From Aureobasidium sp. EXF-3400 (lineage: Eukaryota > Ascomycota > Dothideomycetes > Dothideales > Saccotheciaceae): a stretch of DNA of 64,000 nucleotides. Positions 1 to 11,219 of the stretch are shown here, piece by piece; position 1 is the stretch's first letter, and each line of letters begins with the position of its first letter. The notes beneath the pieces were generated by a model, which searched no databases, was not told the origin of the DNA, and worked only from the letters and a program-made list of their open reading frames with translations. The stretch is from assembly GCA_024195585.1 (NCBI GenBank), contig SWBL01000225.1, forward strand, positions 22,221 through 86,220, read 5' to 3'. Both the position numbers and the translations under genes were made by a program.

Positions 1-1
1 G

Positions 2-523
2 AACAACATCCACCCAATCTACCACATCAAAGAACTCATGATCAAGCGCGAACTAGCCAAAGACCCCGACCTCGCAAACGAAAACTGGGATCGCTTTTTG
101 CCTCACTTTAAATCTCGCAATCTTTCAAAGAGACGCGTTCCTCATATTGTTACCGACAAGACCAAGAAAACCTACACGCCTTTCCCTCCTGCTCAAGAGA
201 AGAGCAAGGTGGATCTGCAGATCGAAAGTGGAGAATACTTTTTGTCCAAGCAGGCAAAGGAGAGGCAGGAAAAGCAAGCGAGGGAGGATGCCATGCGCGA
301 AAAGATGGATCAGAAACGATTGGCCAGGCAAGCGGATTATATTGCTCCCGACGAGCCTGGCGAGGAGGATGCCGCAAAGAAGGAGAAGAAGGAGAAAAAG
401 GAAAAGAAGGAAAAGAAGAGAAAGCACAGAGAGGAGGATGCACAGGACGAGGAGGAAGTGTCGGAAAAGAAGAAGAAAAAGTCAAAGAAGCACAAGGAGG
501 AGGTTGCCGAGGAGAGCGAGTGA
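2..523 (+). CDS. KRR1: KRR1, small-subunit processome assembly factor (3' part only)
   Basis: This is the C-terminal part of a KRR1-type protein, a nucleolar KH-domain factor of the small-subunit processome needed for 18S rRNA maturation. The frame is open from the window edge, so the N-terminus and the KH core lie outside. The visible 173 residues start with [18 protein letters not shown], then a stretch typical of the family ([18 protein letters not shown], then a [10 protein letters not shown] segment). They end in a long Lys/Glu tail with repeated KKEKK blocks, as expected of a nucleolar protein. The stop is TGA at 521-523. Family assignment rests on recognising these segments; the truncation is due to the window, not to mutation. 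Confidence 0.9.
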   Translation, partial: NNIHPIYHIKELMIKRELAKDPDLANENWDRFLPHFKSRNLSKRRVPHIVTDKTKKTYTPFPPAQEKSKVDLQIESGEYFLSKQAKERQEKQAREDAMREKMDQKRLARQADYIAPDEPGEEDAAKKEKKEKKEKKEKKRKHREEDAQDEEEVSEKKKKKSKKHKEEVAEESE

Positions 524-879
524 TTCGTCACCTCTTCTTGATGTTCTTTGCTCCCTTTCTTCTGTCCTTTTTACAATATCCATTTCCTCGCATAGTTTCG
601 TGGAGTTCACTGCTGCGTTCAGCGTTATAGGGCCTGTTGTGCCTTTCAAAAAATGTCTATCTATTTCTCTCCAAATGCTACGCACTTCAGTCTAATCGTG
701 CTATCTAATCAGTCCCGAAGTTTGAGAAATGCGGTTGATATGGTGTTGGTAAACTGATTTCATTTCAACGTTGGTGCTGTTCATGCTAGCAACCATGTAT
801 ATATCCTACGTGACTTTTTTGATCAGGAGTTCTATTCATTATCAGTCTTGCATGTATCCCCACACGATCTAATATTCGT

Positions 880-1971
880 CTAGATGGTTCTCGAGTTCTC
901 GATCTTGGTGACGAGGATGTCGGTGGCGCCAATGGCAGTCAGCTCATCCATGGCGTTGGAAACGTTCTTGCGCAACACCATGGCCGAAACAGCAACCCAA
1001 CCGGACTCTTCCAGGCTGTTGACGGTGGGTGCTCGCTTGCCAGGGGTGATCTTGGCAGCCTGCTCGAGGTTGCTACGCTGGACGTTGTATGTGCAGAGGA
1101 CGTATTTTTGGGCGGCTGTCAAGGGATGTTAGCAGACTTTTGACGAGGAAGGAGATGAGTGGGCGTACTAATGACACCACGGATTCTGGTTGCGATCAGG
1201 TTGACAAGATCGGGGTTGGTGGGATTCTTGGAGCGGATCAAGATGGCGGTGGTCTCGAGGACAGTCGAGATGGCTATGAGACCTGCTGCGCGCATTGTCT
1301 CGCCAGACTCAACAAGATCGACAATGCCGTCTGCAACACCCAAGGCACAAGCAGCCTCTACACTGCCACCAACGTATTTGATGTGGGTGTCGAGCTTCTC
1401 TCCTGCCTTCTTACCCTCGAGTTCTCTGAAGTAGACCTCTGCGAGGTTGGTAAAGCTGGTACAGATGTTCTTTCCTACCAGTGACTTTGCATCTTGATAA
1501 TCTCCCTTCTCGGGGACCTGGATCTGAAGCTTGCAGCGACCAAAGTCAAGGTCGAGAACCTCTTCGACACCAGTAGATTCGGTTGGGGGCTCGGTCACCT
1601 CATACTCGGCGACTTGATCGCGACCGGTGATACCGAGATCACAACGACCCTCGGAGACGAAGGTAGGGATGTCGGAGGCGGGCAGGAAGACCAGGGCGAT
1701 GGGGAAGTTCTTGACGAGAGCAATGTCGAGACGCGAGTGTCTGTGGAACTGAATGTCGGAACCGTGGAGAAGCTCAATACATGCTTGGTGAAGGCGTCCC
1801 TCTGTAGCAGGAATTAGGAAGGTGTTCTGCGACGTATGGAGGGGCAGTGAGGGGTCAATTACTCTTGGGAACGGCGAACAAGAGCCGGTCGGTGAGGCTG
1901 AGGAAGGCGCGTCAGGACGGAGTAGAGATTCATGGAACAGTCGCATTGACATACTGGTTGACGAGATCCAT
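880..1971 (-). CDS. HIS1: ATP phosphoribosyltransferase, first step of histidine biosynthesis
   Basis: Catalyses condensation of ATP with PRPP, the committed and histidine-inhibited step of histidine synthesis. Family segments seen are LLHGSDIQF, RLDIALVKNFPIALVFLPA, DLGITGRDQV, YVGGSVEAA and DGIVDLVESGETMRAAGL (the PRPP-binding part). The C-terminal regulatory domain follows, with GVITAQKYVLCTYNVQRS across a splice junction. Model: complement of join(880..1115, 1169..1863, 1955..1971), 315 residues. The second intron (1116-1168, GTACGC...GACAG) is clear. The first exon is only 17 nt: it reads MDLVN, the usual fungal HIS1 start, then GTATGT. Its acceptor is less certain: AAG before 1863 keeps frame but adds about 12 residues compared with relatives. 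The ATG at 1952 is an alternative start that I think is intronic. It is divergent from PRE7. Confidence 0.9.
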
Positions 1972-2464
1972 GGTGAGCGAGAGATGTGTGTGTTGGGACA
2001 AAGATCACAGGAAAAGACTGGCGACGATGGGAAAGAAGGCGCAATTGGCGACTTCCGGTATTATGACTGATGCGAAACGGAAAGCACTATCTACACGTGG
2101 GGGCAGTATTGATTCACATTCGATCTCTTGTTTCTCGTCGCGCTACCACAGATCTGTTCGAATTGACGTTTGTAGCGGATATTCGAATTGACAATTATCA
2201 TACTGAAGTCTATAGCACTATTTCATAAATAATTGATCTGGTAAGGGATTGTCATTCAACACTGTTTGCAGATGGTCAACCAAATTTTGCTTGATTGATC
2301 AGCGATGACGGAGAGCGGGTTGCGGCGAGCGGCTCTCGGGAGTTCTTGGCAAAGCCGCGCCGACGTGCATCGTCACTCCAAGCTCTCCGCCGTGAAGGCA
2401 GCATACAGCTACCACTAGCTTGACTAAACATCAACCACACCGTAATTCCATCACATCACCAACC
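1972..2464. promoter_or_regulatory. Divergent intergenic promoter region between HIS1 and PRE7
   Basis: About 490 bp separate the two divergent start codons, so both promoters must lie here. The sequence is mixed in base composition, with an AT-rich core near 2200-2250. I found no perfect TGACTCA (Gcn4/CpcA) site; the closest is TGATTCA near 2109, one mismatch. No TATA box stands out, which would fit a housekeeping pair. Confidence 0.4.
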
Positions 2465-3319
2465 ATGGCATCCTCAGTGACAGTCGCCATTCCCAACGGC
2501 CAGCCTGGCTACTCCTTCTCGCAAGCCCCTCAAGTCACCGTCAACTCAGGGCCTCGCCAACATGCTGGCTTCTACCCGTATGCCTCCCATCGCATCTACA
2601 CCATCTAGCTGTCTTCTGACCCTCATTCCAGATACACCGACAACGGTGGTAGCACTCTCGGAATCTCAGGCGCCGACTTCACCATCATGGCAGGCGACAC
2701 CCGCCACACCTCCGGCTACAACATCAACACCCGTTACGCCCCCAAGCTCTTCCGCATCGGCGGCGAAGGTGCCGAGAAGACCGGCGCACGTATCGTTCTG
2801 TCCGTCGTTGGTTTCGCCGCCGATGGCAACGCCCTGGCCGAGCAACTCGACACCATCGTCAAGATGTACCACTACCGCCACAACAAGCCCATGACAGTCT
2901 CCGCCTGCGCCCAGCGTCTCTCCCACATCCTCTACAACAAGCGTTTCTTCCCTTACTACGTCCACGCCATTCTCGCTGGACTCGATGAGGAGGGCAAGGG
3001 TGCTTTGTACTCGTACGACCCTGTAGGCAGTTACGAGAGAGAGCAGTGCCGTGCCGCCGGTGCTGCCTCGAGTTTGATTATGCCTTTCCTCGACAACCAG
3101 GTCAACTTCAGGAACCAGTACATTCCCGGCTCAGGGGAGGGTCACGCCCTGCAAGCTCGTGTTCCCGAGCCTCTGCCTCAAAAGGACGTTGAAGAGATTG
3201 TTATGGATGCCTTTACCAGTGCTGTTGAGAGACACATTGAGGTCGGTGACGGTCTGCAGATGATGATCATCACAAAGGCCGGCATTGAAGAGAGATATGT
3301 GCCCCTCAAGCAAGATTAG
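2465..3319 (+). CDS. PRE7: 20S proteasome beta-6 subunit (PRE7/C5 type)
   Basis: A non-catalytic beta subunit of the 20S proteasome core. The start ATG at 2465 has a good context (ACCATGG). Model: join(2465..2577, 2632..3319), 266 residues; the 54-nt intron has GTATGC...TTCCAG and restores FYPYTDNGGSTLGISG. Diagnostic segments are FTIMAGDTRHTSGYNI, the KMYHYRHNKPMTV helix region, LSHILYNKRFFPYYVHAIL and DPVGSYEREQCRAAGAASS. The length fits the family. As in other beta-6 subunits, the residue before GGSTLG is not the N-terminal catalytic Thr, so no peptidase activity is expected. Confidence 0.95.
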
Positions 3320-3591
3320 AGGAGGTTTCCCTTTCTTGCGTTTTTACATGTGTTCACGACGAAGGATATCTGTCCCACCCTTCGATGGGTATGGGAAAAG
3401 CAGATGGTTGTATTTTAATCATATCAGGCACGGCTTTTGATGCATGGCGCGCGGCGTTGGCTTACAAGATGGAAGGGATTATGGAGAATCAAAAGACCAT
3501 TCCACCGACCAAGGATTTCTCCTTGACTCTTGCTTTAACTGCTACTCATAACTAACCGTAAAGGTGATTGTATCATTAGATATGGGCTTAT

Positions 3592-5361
3592 CTACAATTT
3601 CGACCAAGATTTGTATATCTGGTCAATTTCGTGTTCAAACGCCGACAAGGTTGCCTTGCGATCCACGCTCCCTTTCGCCGTCATTATCATCCTCTTCTCA
3701 GCTCCAACAACTATCACCAATTCCTTTTGCAGCCTGGCAGATTCATGATGTTTCTCATTCTCAGCTTCGACAGTCGGCCAAATCTCATCCACAAATTGTG
3801 CTTGTTGCCCCGCCGTGATTGACATAGCAGGTTCAACCAGCAAAAAAGGTCTGCTGCGATACTGACCACCCACCAAGACAAGCTTAACAGCTGGATGTGC
3901 AGAGATAGCCTCTTCAACAGCACCAGCATACATCTTGACCTCTCCACTCAATAGCACCAAATCATCTTTCCTGCACCTATACCTCCAAAGCCCATCCTTC
4001 TCCGGATGCGGTGAAAATAAATCTTTCGTTCTGAATTCTGTGATTTGCTTTCCCTTGTCAAAGCCAAAATGTACTGCTAGATGTGGAGGTGTGCTATCCA
4101 CACATCGGAAGAAGTTGGTGTAGGCTTCTGACTGAGGCGTGCGATTGACCACCAATTCGTAGAGATCTGCAGAGGTGTGTTGAAACGAGGCGGACATGAA
4201 GGGGTGGAAGAGGAAGTAGCCATGGTCTGAGGGTGATGGCGCTGGGGCTGTGAGCCAGAGGCCGCCTTCTGTGCTGCCTAAGGCTGAGTTCACGGTGCTG
4301 TCAAACTCGGTGCTTATGATGTGAGTTGCCCAAGCAGAAAGTGGTGAGCCACCGTAGACTATCTTCTCCAGCCTCTGTAGTTCTTTGCGATGATCTGGGT
4401 CGACTAGCAGTTCTTCCAACAGACTTGGAGGAACAGATGCCGCGCTGACAGGCGCATTGCGCAAGATCTCAAGGACTGTATTTTTGTCAGGTCGAATTCC
4501 AGAGGGCCCAAGTATAATAATTGTGTTGAGGTACACAGGTGACAATAGACTAGCTGTCATGCCCGAAGTGTGGAAGACAGGTAAAGCGCAATAAATGCCT
4601 TGACCTGCCAGTTGAGTTGCTGCACTGCCTGGTAAAGTGTGTAGTCTGTCTACTGAAGCCAGCATATCGTTAGTCCAGATCACTGGCTTTGGCATTCCTG
4701 TTGTTCCGGAAGTGTGTACTATCATGACTGGATCTGAATGTGCTTCTGAGTAGGGCTTCGAATATCGATAGTGCTCGCTTCGCCCCGAAGATTTTGATGT
4801 GTCCAGGAAGGTTCCAAAAGAAGCCGTGTTGATATATTTGGCACTCGGAAACCTCTCTTCCAAGGATTGCGCCAGTTCTGTCATCTCGGAAGTATATATC
4901 ACAGCCGTACATTCCAAAGACTTCAGTAGAAACAGATGAGCATCTGCAGACGCAAGATGTGATGCCAACAATACCTTCCTACCCACTTTCGCCGCTGCCA
5001 CAACCACAATACAATATCCTAGGTCCCTAGGTCCAAAGTATGCAAAAGTTGGAAATGTCCCGTCAGCAGCTTTGCCCAGAGTTTCGTCTAGCCACCGAGA
5101 GCAGGCATTTATGGTTCGTGCGAATTCTGCGTATGTGACGTTTCTGAATCCTTGGGCTAGGTCTGTGTCGTTTTTGGGTATAGATGCGTAGGTACGAGTT
5201 GGTGTTTTTGTGGCGATCTCGTCGATTAAAGTGGGAAGCAATCTTGTGCCGTACTCAGGTGTCTCTTCCTCCATACCGAACGTACACGTAATTCGAGTTG
5301 AAGGAGAAGACAGTATATCTTGCACGGCTATGCTTCCTGGAAGTTGGGATGAGGTACTCAT
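3592..5361 (-). CDS. Stand-alone NRPS-like adenylation-domain (AMP-binding) protein
   Basis: An ANL-superfamily adenylating enzyme, 589 residues in one exon, most like the A domain of fungal NRPS-like (A-T-R) enzymes. Motifs in order: TSGTTGMPKPVIW (A3, phosphate-binding), YGGSPLS and NSALGSTEGGLW (A5), a DLFSPH...GLWRYRCRKDDLVLLSGE region (A7-A8, with Cys where the usual Gly precedes Arg) and the A10-like KGSVDRKATLSAF with its Lys. Just after A10 the protein stops with YKSWSKL, exactly where a carrier (T) domain would begin. No T or reductase domain is encoded in any frame downstream. The start at 5361 is the first ATG; upstream in-frame codons give no ATG. The substrate is unknown. It may act in trans with a carrier or be an acyl-CoA-synthetase-like enzyme. 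Confidence 0.85.
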   Translation of the reverse strand: MSTSSQLPGSIAVQDILSSPSTRITCTFGMEEETPEYGTRLLPTLIDEIATKTPTRTYASIPKNDTDLAQGFRNVTYAEFARTINACSRWLDETLGKAADGTFPTFAYFGPRDLGYCIVVVAAAKVGRKVLLASHLASADAHLFLLKSLECTAVIYTSEMTELAQSLEERFPSAKYINTASFGTFLDTSKSSGRSEHYRYSKPYSEAHSDPVMIVHTSGTTGMPKPVIWTNDMLASVDRLHTLPGSAATQLAGQGIYCALPVFHTSGMTASLLSPVYLNTIIILGPSGIRPDKNTVLEILRNAPVSAASVPPSLLEELLVDPDHRKELQRLEKIVYGGSPLSAWATHIISTEFDSTVNSALGSTEGGLWLTAPAPSPSDHGYFLFHPFMSASFQHTSADLYELVVNRTPQSEAYTNFFRCVDSTPPHLAVHFGFDKGKQITEFRTKDLFSPHPEKDGLWRYRCRKDDLVLLSGEVKMYAGAVEEAISAHPAVKLVLVGGQYRSRPFLLVEPAMSITAGQQAQFVDEIWPTVEAENEKHHESARLQKELVIVVGAEKRMIMTAKGSVDRKATLSAFEHEIDQIYKSWSKL

Positions 5362-6218
5362 TTCAGACACTGTGCAAGATTTTCGACAATATTGTGAAAA
5401 GCAGTGAAACAAAGATTGGGAAGCAGCAATGCAGCTCAAATATCACCTTGACCCACACGGTAGCATTAAAGGCCCACACTTGCGATAGGCAAGCTACAAA
5501 ATCACGAAGGTGAACCTTACCCATCATACGTACGAAAGACGTGCTCGTCACCCGTTCCGAGCCACATTTATGCGATTACCCAGCTCATCCCTCTCGTACG
5601 AGAAGGATTCAGAGAAAGCGAAACCGAAACGGTTCGCGAGATGATTACTGATTGGCAAACTCCTATATAGGGTAAGGACGGATAGGTGTCCGAGGGTCGT
5701 TGTCGTCGGGGAATGCTCCTTCTCTGGGTCTAGAGGCTTGGCGTTGAACTGCACCTCACAGCAAATATAGATGAGCTTGTCCCACACCGCTCTGGAAGGA
5801 TTTGGTCTTGTAAGTTTGTTCCGCTTGTTTTGTATAGATACCAGTGACATGCTCTGAGATGTAGACCCACTGACGATATGTGGATACCGAGTGCTGGCGA
5901 GTGCTACCTTGTCGTGCATGCTCGACTTACAGTGGGATAGTACCTTTTCCTTTGTTCGGCCAAATATCTACTCGCAGCATCTGCGTACTCGATTACTGAT
6001 GCGCTGGCATTGTTCATATTGACGTGGCTTCTGGGTGAATATGGTGAATAATTGTGACATTGATGCGCCAAAAACACACTGCACTCAGATCCCCTTGTCT
6101 CATGCTATCTGGATTACAAAGATATTTAGAGCAAGCACTCTTGATATTGCTGTAGAGTAAGGGCCATATCTGTACCAGAACGAGAGCCAGGAAACGACAC
6201 AGAAATCCGTCGTGCGAA
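5362..6218. other. Intergenic region, no gene supported
   Basis: Short open frames here (for example the minus-strand one at 5548-5919) have no recognisable domain, no family segments and unlikely residue use. The region probably holds the promoter of the adenylation gene and the 3' UTR of the oxidoreductase gene. Confidence 0.5.
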
Positions 6219-8118
6219 TCAGAAATTGTAGTCTTCATAGACCACATCCTGGCCGCTTAACCATTCTAGGATTATGCTCCTCTGCTTCGTGCCCGTGCAG
6301 ACATACCATCTCTCGGTCTTTGGCGTTAGCCCTTCCAGATCAGATTTCTCCATACGGCGCTGCACAATTTGTACACCCAAACCCTTAAGTTTCTCCATAG
6401 CTGTTTCATGGTCGTTGCTTCCGGCGGAGATGCCAGTGACGAACAGAGTGAGACTTTGAGCCAGATCTGGTGTTCCTTCGACCATGTCCACAGCAATACC
6501 TAGATCAGCTGCCCGCAATGTCCAGAACAGTCGAAGGTTACCTAGCTTGAGCGAAGGTAGACAAGGCATCAATGGCGTGATACCTACCCCAGCAGCGATG
6601 AACGCAACAGCTGACTCGTCTCCAGTCTGCTCAACCACGAACGACCCTCCAAAGCCTTTGATCCCGATTTCCAGGTCCGACCCTTTTGCCTCCGGACCTA
6701 ATCCATGTTTGAACAGGAAGTCGGTCACTACGCCAACCTTCCGGATCGTGATTTCGAACTCGTCATCAGCAAGACGCTTGCTTGGGTGTGGTGGCAGGCC
6801 AGGAGAAGAGGAAACTGTAAACGTGCGAACAAAATCATCGTTCAAACTCCGAGGGTCGTCATTTCGCATATGAGAATAACCGATATCCAAGTGCTCCGAA
6901 ACGTCGATGGTGACATATTGACCTGCGGTATAAGAGGCTGCGTTCGACAAGGCAAATCTGAAGCGCGAGATTGTAGGAGTGAGCGGTATCTGAGTAAGCA
7001 GCTTCGCAGTCATCTGATTCGAGTTCTGGGCTTCTGTTCTTCCACTTGCTTTTTCGCTGGCCAGATATCTCACAACTGGATTGTAGGGGGAATATTCGCC
7101 TGTGTTGCCACGGAATGGAAGCACCGATTCAACGAGACGAGCTGCCGTAATGGTGACGCGGACTGCCAGATTCGAGCGAGGCATGGCTTCTGCTGCATCC
7201 TTCCCAAACAGGATTTCCGTGGTGCCAGTTACATACAGGCAGTCACCAGAGTCAAAGTCCGGAAAGCAAAAACCAGCTCTGGGTTCAAGCATCATGTTAC
7301 CAAGACTCTGATACAGACGGTTGCCAGAATATTCTGGGTAGACGAATTGTGTGCACCCGCCTTCCCCTGACAAACACCGTACAAAACCCGGCGGACCACC
7401 TCGATGATTGGTGTCCATGCTAGATCCGCTGCTCGTGCTAAGGAACATCAGATCCACTTTGTGTATAAGATCAATGGCTGCTTTCTCCAAAGGTACAGAG
7501 TTCCAGATGAGTTTTGGGTTCGTGGTCGCTGGTGATATATCGCGTCTGTTCAGATACTTTGGACAGTTTCCTTGATGTGCATTAGTTTCTTTTCTTCGCA
7601 ATCGTTGGGATGAACCCACCTAAACTTTCCTCAATACGTGCAACGAGCTGCAGCACACCTTGTTTGACATCGTTGTTTGGGGTGATGTTTTCGAAGCTTC
7701 TATCAAGAGAGCCTGCAACCATTCTCCCGGCAAGTTTGACCCTCTTCCTCGTGTCCAGGTCAATGGCAAGTCCGCTGAGCAATCTACCCTCTCCCTCTTC
7801 CTTGACAATCCCACCCTTGGCATCGCGACCTACCAACACTTCTACCACCGGATCCAGGTTCAACGCTACAGAAGTCCGAATTCCGATCGTACTGTTTCCC
7901 AGTGGTCGAGAGAAGCCGGTGCGGCCTCCCCATACAGTCGTCCAAGGTCGACCTTCAGGGTCTAGAGTGCCAAAGGCCAATAACGGTGCACGTTGGAGCA
8001 TGTTGGAAGCTTGAGGAGATAGCATCGGTATAGTGGGATTGTCCATCTCGGGCACATGTAGCTTCCTTTGCATCAACTTCTCGCCTTCGTGAAAGTCCGG
8101 TGCTTGGTAGAATGTCAT
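6219..8118 (-). CDS. PNPOx-like FMN split-barrel / ferredoxin-reductase fusion oxidoreductase
   Basis: A two-domain flavin oxidoreductase of 616 residues. Model: complement of join(6219..7570, 7620..8118); the 49-nt intron (GTGGGT...CTAAT...CAAG) joins EESLG to NCPKYLNRRDI and so rebuilds the PNPOx-family motif SLGNCPKYL. Residues about 40-260 are the pyridoxamine-phosphate-oxidase-like split barrel (LLAFGTLDPEGRPWTTVW; FPDFDSGDCLYVTGTTEIL). Residues about 290-616 are a ferredoxin-reductase module with YTAGQYVTIDV, FVRTFTVSSSPG (FAD-binding RxFxxSS) and AFIAAGVGITPLMPCL (NAD(P)-binding GxGxTP). No [2Fe-2S] domain follows. Role inferred only in general terms: intramolecular electron transfer from NAD(P)H through FAD to FMN. 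The substrate is unknown. Confidence 0.85.
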
Positions 8119-8495
8119 GTTTGCAAAGTGGTGATGTAAGCTTTGGTGTTAAGTGTACAACAGCTTCTGATACTCAGACGTGTCCGTTTGGGAAAGAACT
8201 CAGTAGGTGGCGCTGGTATAGCTGCTGCTTACGAGATTAAGAGCGAACGACGTGTAAGACAGAGGATGCCGAGGATAGAAGACGTCTGACACCCCCGCCT
8301 TGCGCCATCTTCAAACTTCGCAAAAGGACTCATACACGTGCTTCATAGTAACTAAATCTGAACGTGTCCAGTCCGACATTATCAAAGTGAAGAAAAGAAG
8401 TTGCAACGCGAAAGTCGACGCGTTCAAGATGATGGGTGAGGTGCATAACTCTGTGTATTGACGTCATTCTGTCATAGTCAGGGTGCTACCACCAG

Positions 8496-8975
8496 CGTCA
8501 ATCTTCGAGGGCCAGATGCATGTAGTATCACGACAGCGAGGAAATTGATGGTCTGGTGTATGTCAGAGGAAACATCGAAGCCTACAGAGACTCGATATCA
8601 GAATAAGCTCAGGTTCTGAGGCCTGTGTTGAGCCACATGACCAAAAACCGTCGAACCCTGCTTCGTCATCTGAAGATAGCATGACAAGCCAGTGTCGAGA
8701 CTTCGGCTTCAACCTCAGATGAAGAATTGCGTGTCGAAATCGATAGTGTACTTGAAGATGACGTCGATCTCTTCATTCTAGACCCCCTACACATCAAGGT
8801 CAAAATGCAACCTAGTACTCTCATGGCAGTGTGAATCTTCGAGGGCGACATGCATATAGCATCAGAGAAGGAGTTGTTCATTCGTTGTATATCAGAGGAA
8901 GTTTTGTAGCTCAAAGAGACCCAATACAGATACGAGATTAGATCCTGGTGCTTGCATCAAGCTACATGATCAAAT
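8496..8975. repeat. Diverged tandem duplication, two copies about 333 bp apart
   Basis: Copy 1 (about 8496-8645) and copy 2 (about 8829-8975) share blocks in the same order: AATCTTCGAGGGC, ATGCAT followed by TAG, a TATCAGAGGAA / TGTCAGAGGAA block, AGAGAC, and CACATGACCAAA / TACATGATCAAA. Identity by eye is roughly 60-70% with small indels. A TGACGTC lies upstream of both (8460 and 8759). No open frame runs through it. It fills the gap between the oxidoreductase promoter and the GH43 gene. Confidence 0.65.
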
Positions 8976-9132
8976 TTCACATAATTAGCTGCGGGTTGTC
9001 ACATGGAAGTGGCAGAACATACTGACCCGAGCTAAATCCTATATATACCAGAAATGTAAGAAGAAATGCACAATGTAAAAGACGTGGGAACCTCGATTCT
9101 TGCTTACTTATACATTACATTCATGATCTAGC

Positions 9133-10928
9133 CTAGTAAGATCCTCTCACAACCTCCATATTTTTGAAGACAGCTTCTTCTAACATAGTCACTCCATTGC
9201 CTGTCGCGTACATTCCCATCCTTGCACCCTGCCAGGAGATGCGTCCTTCGTAATGAGGAGCCATCCATGCAGCAGTGTAAGCAGTAAGCCATGTGGTTGC
9301 ATTGTCCGAAGGAAGCGAGTATCCCAATTGATATGTCTCGGGAGTTGTACGGATGCTCAGACGCACGGTTGTCGCACCAGTCGACTGCGTACCGTTGCTG
9401 GACGCCTGGGAAGGAAGATGGTAGTAAGTCGTCGTGATGTTGCCATCTTCGTCACCACCTCTTTCTCCAACGGTGACGAGAGTCCTCAGACAGGTGGAGT
9501 TAGATCCGTCTTGGCATTGGACAACAGATACTGTGTCATGGTAGTCATCGTTGACCCAAGCGACGATACCGGCTTCTTGTGTGTCCATAGTAGGGTTGAA
9601 AGTCATGTCAACGCTGAACGTATAAAACAATGCGTCTTGCTTTTTGAGAACCAGAGCCATGCCATCTAACGCATCCAACGTGGCCGTGGTACCTCGAAGG
9701 ATCAGAGAGTTATTTCCAACGCGCCACCAAGGTCTAGATGGCGTGCCTCTGAATTCCCAGCCAAGCTGCAGAGAGGAACCCGAGAAGTTGTCGCGTAGAT
9801 ATTGGCTTGCGTTAGACTTCGCAGGCAGAGCTGGATCTTCCATATCGAATGTAATAAGATTACCATTGTTTGCCAATGGCCAACCATCTTCACTCCAGGT
9901 GACACGGCTCAAGAAAGTCTCACGGCCGAGTTGGTATGTGCCATTTATGTTTTGAGGTAGTTGAGGACGCACGGCAAGGAAGACAGTGTACCAACTGTCG
10001 TCAGGACGCTGGAAGATGTCCGCGTGGCCAGTCTGTTGAATAGGAGCAGAGGGGTCACGACTGTTGAAGACCATAGGACCCAGAGGACTTGCTTCCCATG
10101 GTCCTGATGGCGAGGGTCCACGATGGATCGTTTGGCGATGCAGCACTTCCGTGCCACCTTCGGCTACTGAAAGATAGTAAGATCCGTTGATGAGATAGAC
10201 GTGAGGACCTTCAGCCCATCGAATCTTCTCAGGCAATGAAGAACGGTAGATCATCTCTGGTTGGGTCAGGGAGTAACCTGTGGTCAGGTCCAGTTTGGAC
10301 TGCCAGATGGTGCTATTTCCTCCCTTGGATCCAAACTCTGGGTATCCTGTACTCAAGTACACAGTTCCGTCGGTGTCCCAGAAAAGATCGGGATCAATTC
10401 CTGCTTGGTCTAGATACAAAGGCTGTGTCCAGTTGTTCGAGAAGGGGTCATCGGTGGTTATGATGAAGTTGTTCTGCTGGAAAGGGAAGAAGTCTAATGG
10501 AAAAGATTAGCATCATTTTTCCATCGACGGCAGGGAAGATGATAAGCGTACTATCCGCGTAAGTCGTGATGATATAGAAGGTACCGTTATGGTGGCGGAT
10601 CGTGGGAGCGAAGATTCCTCCGGTCGTCAGAAGCTGACGATCCGAGATCTTGTTGTTCTCATTTAAGCCATGGCCGATCAATTCCCAATCGACGAGGTTT
10701 GTGCTATGATACACAGGAACTCCAGGAAAGTATTCGAAGGACGATGACACAAGAAAGTAGTCATCACCGACACGGATAGCAGACGGATCGGCATTTACAC
10801 CAGAGATGATAGGGTTGGTGAAGGCTGAAGCCGTAGCTATCATAGCAGATGTCAGTACATACTGGGTCATAGCCAAGCGGGATTCGCTCACATAGAAGTG
10901 CTGCTACAACTACTGAAAGGTACAGCAT
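9133..10928 (-). CDS. Secreted glycoside hydrolase family 43 (beta-xylosidase / arabinofuranosidase type)
   Basis: A five-bladed beta-propeller glycosidase acting on xylan or arabinan side chains outside the cell. Model: complement of join(9133..10493, 10552..10836, 10892..10928), 560 residues; both introns are about 55 nt. The spliced start MLYLSVVVAALLSTASAF is a clear signal peptide. The three catalytic acids of GH43 are visible: Asp in GVNADPSAI (general base), Asp in GIDPDLFWD (pKa modulator) and Glu in WAEGPHVYLINGSYYL (acid). The propeller is followed by a C-terminal concanavalin-like module (from about LRDNFSGSSLQLGWEFRG). Many N-glycosylation sequons agree with secretion. It is divergent from the sugar transporter at 12627 over 1.7 kb. 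The exact substrate cannot be told from sequence alone. Confidence 0.92.
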
Positions 10929-10990
10929 TCTGAGACTTATGGAAATGATGTTGAATGGGCTGTGATGGTCAAGTAGCCATTCATTCTGAA

Positions 10991-10996
10991 TTTATA
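10991..10996 (-). promoter_or_regulatory. TATA box of the GH43 gene
   Basis: TATAAA on the minus strand, 63-68 bp upstream of the GH43 start codon, inside GGTTATAAATTC. The position suits a TATA element of an inducible secreted-enzyme gene. Confidence 0.45.
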
Positions 10997-11219
10997 ACCA
11001 TCCAGAGTGGAGGAGCCGAACCGAATTGGTGGCTTGGTATACGATTTTCAGAGAGGACTTGGACTCCCGAGCTCTTGGAAGGACACATCTTGAGCGTTCT
11101 GAACTCGTATGTCATCACATATGTGCGTAGACTGCAATTGTAGTCCTGTTCGGAAGGAGGTGGTACCCCGCAGACCAGACGCCATGGACTGTCGGTCCGG
11201 TTCGGCTCACAGCAGCGTC

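Noticed and set aside
5548..5919. 123-codon minus-strand ORF
   Set aside because: No domain, atypical composition, no splice extension that gives a sensible protein.
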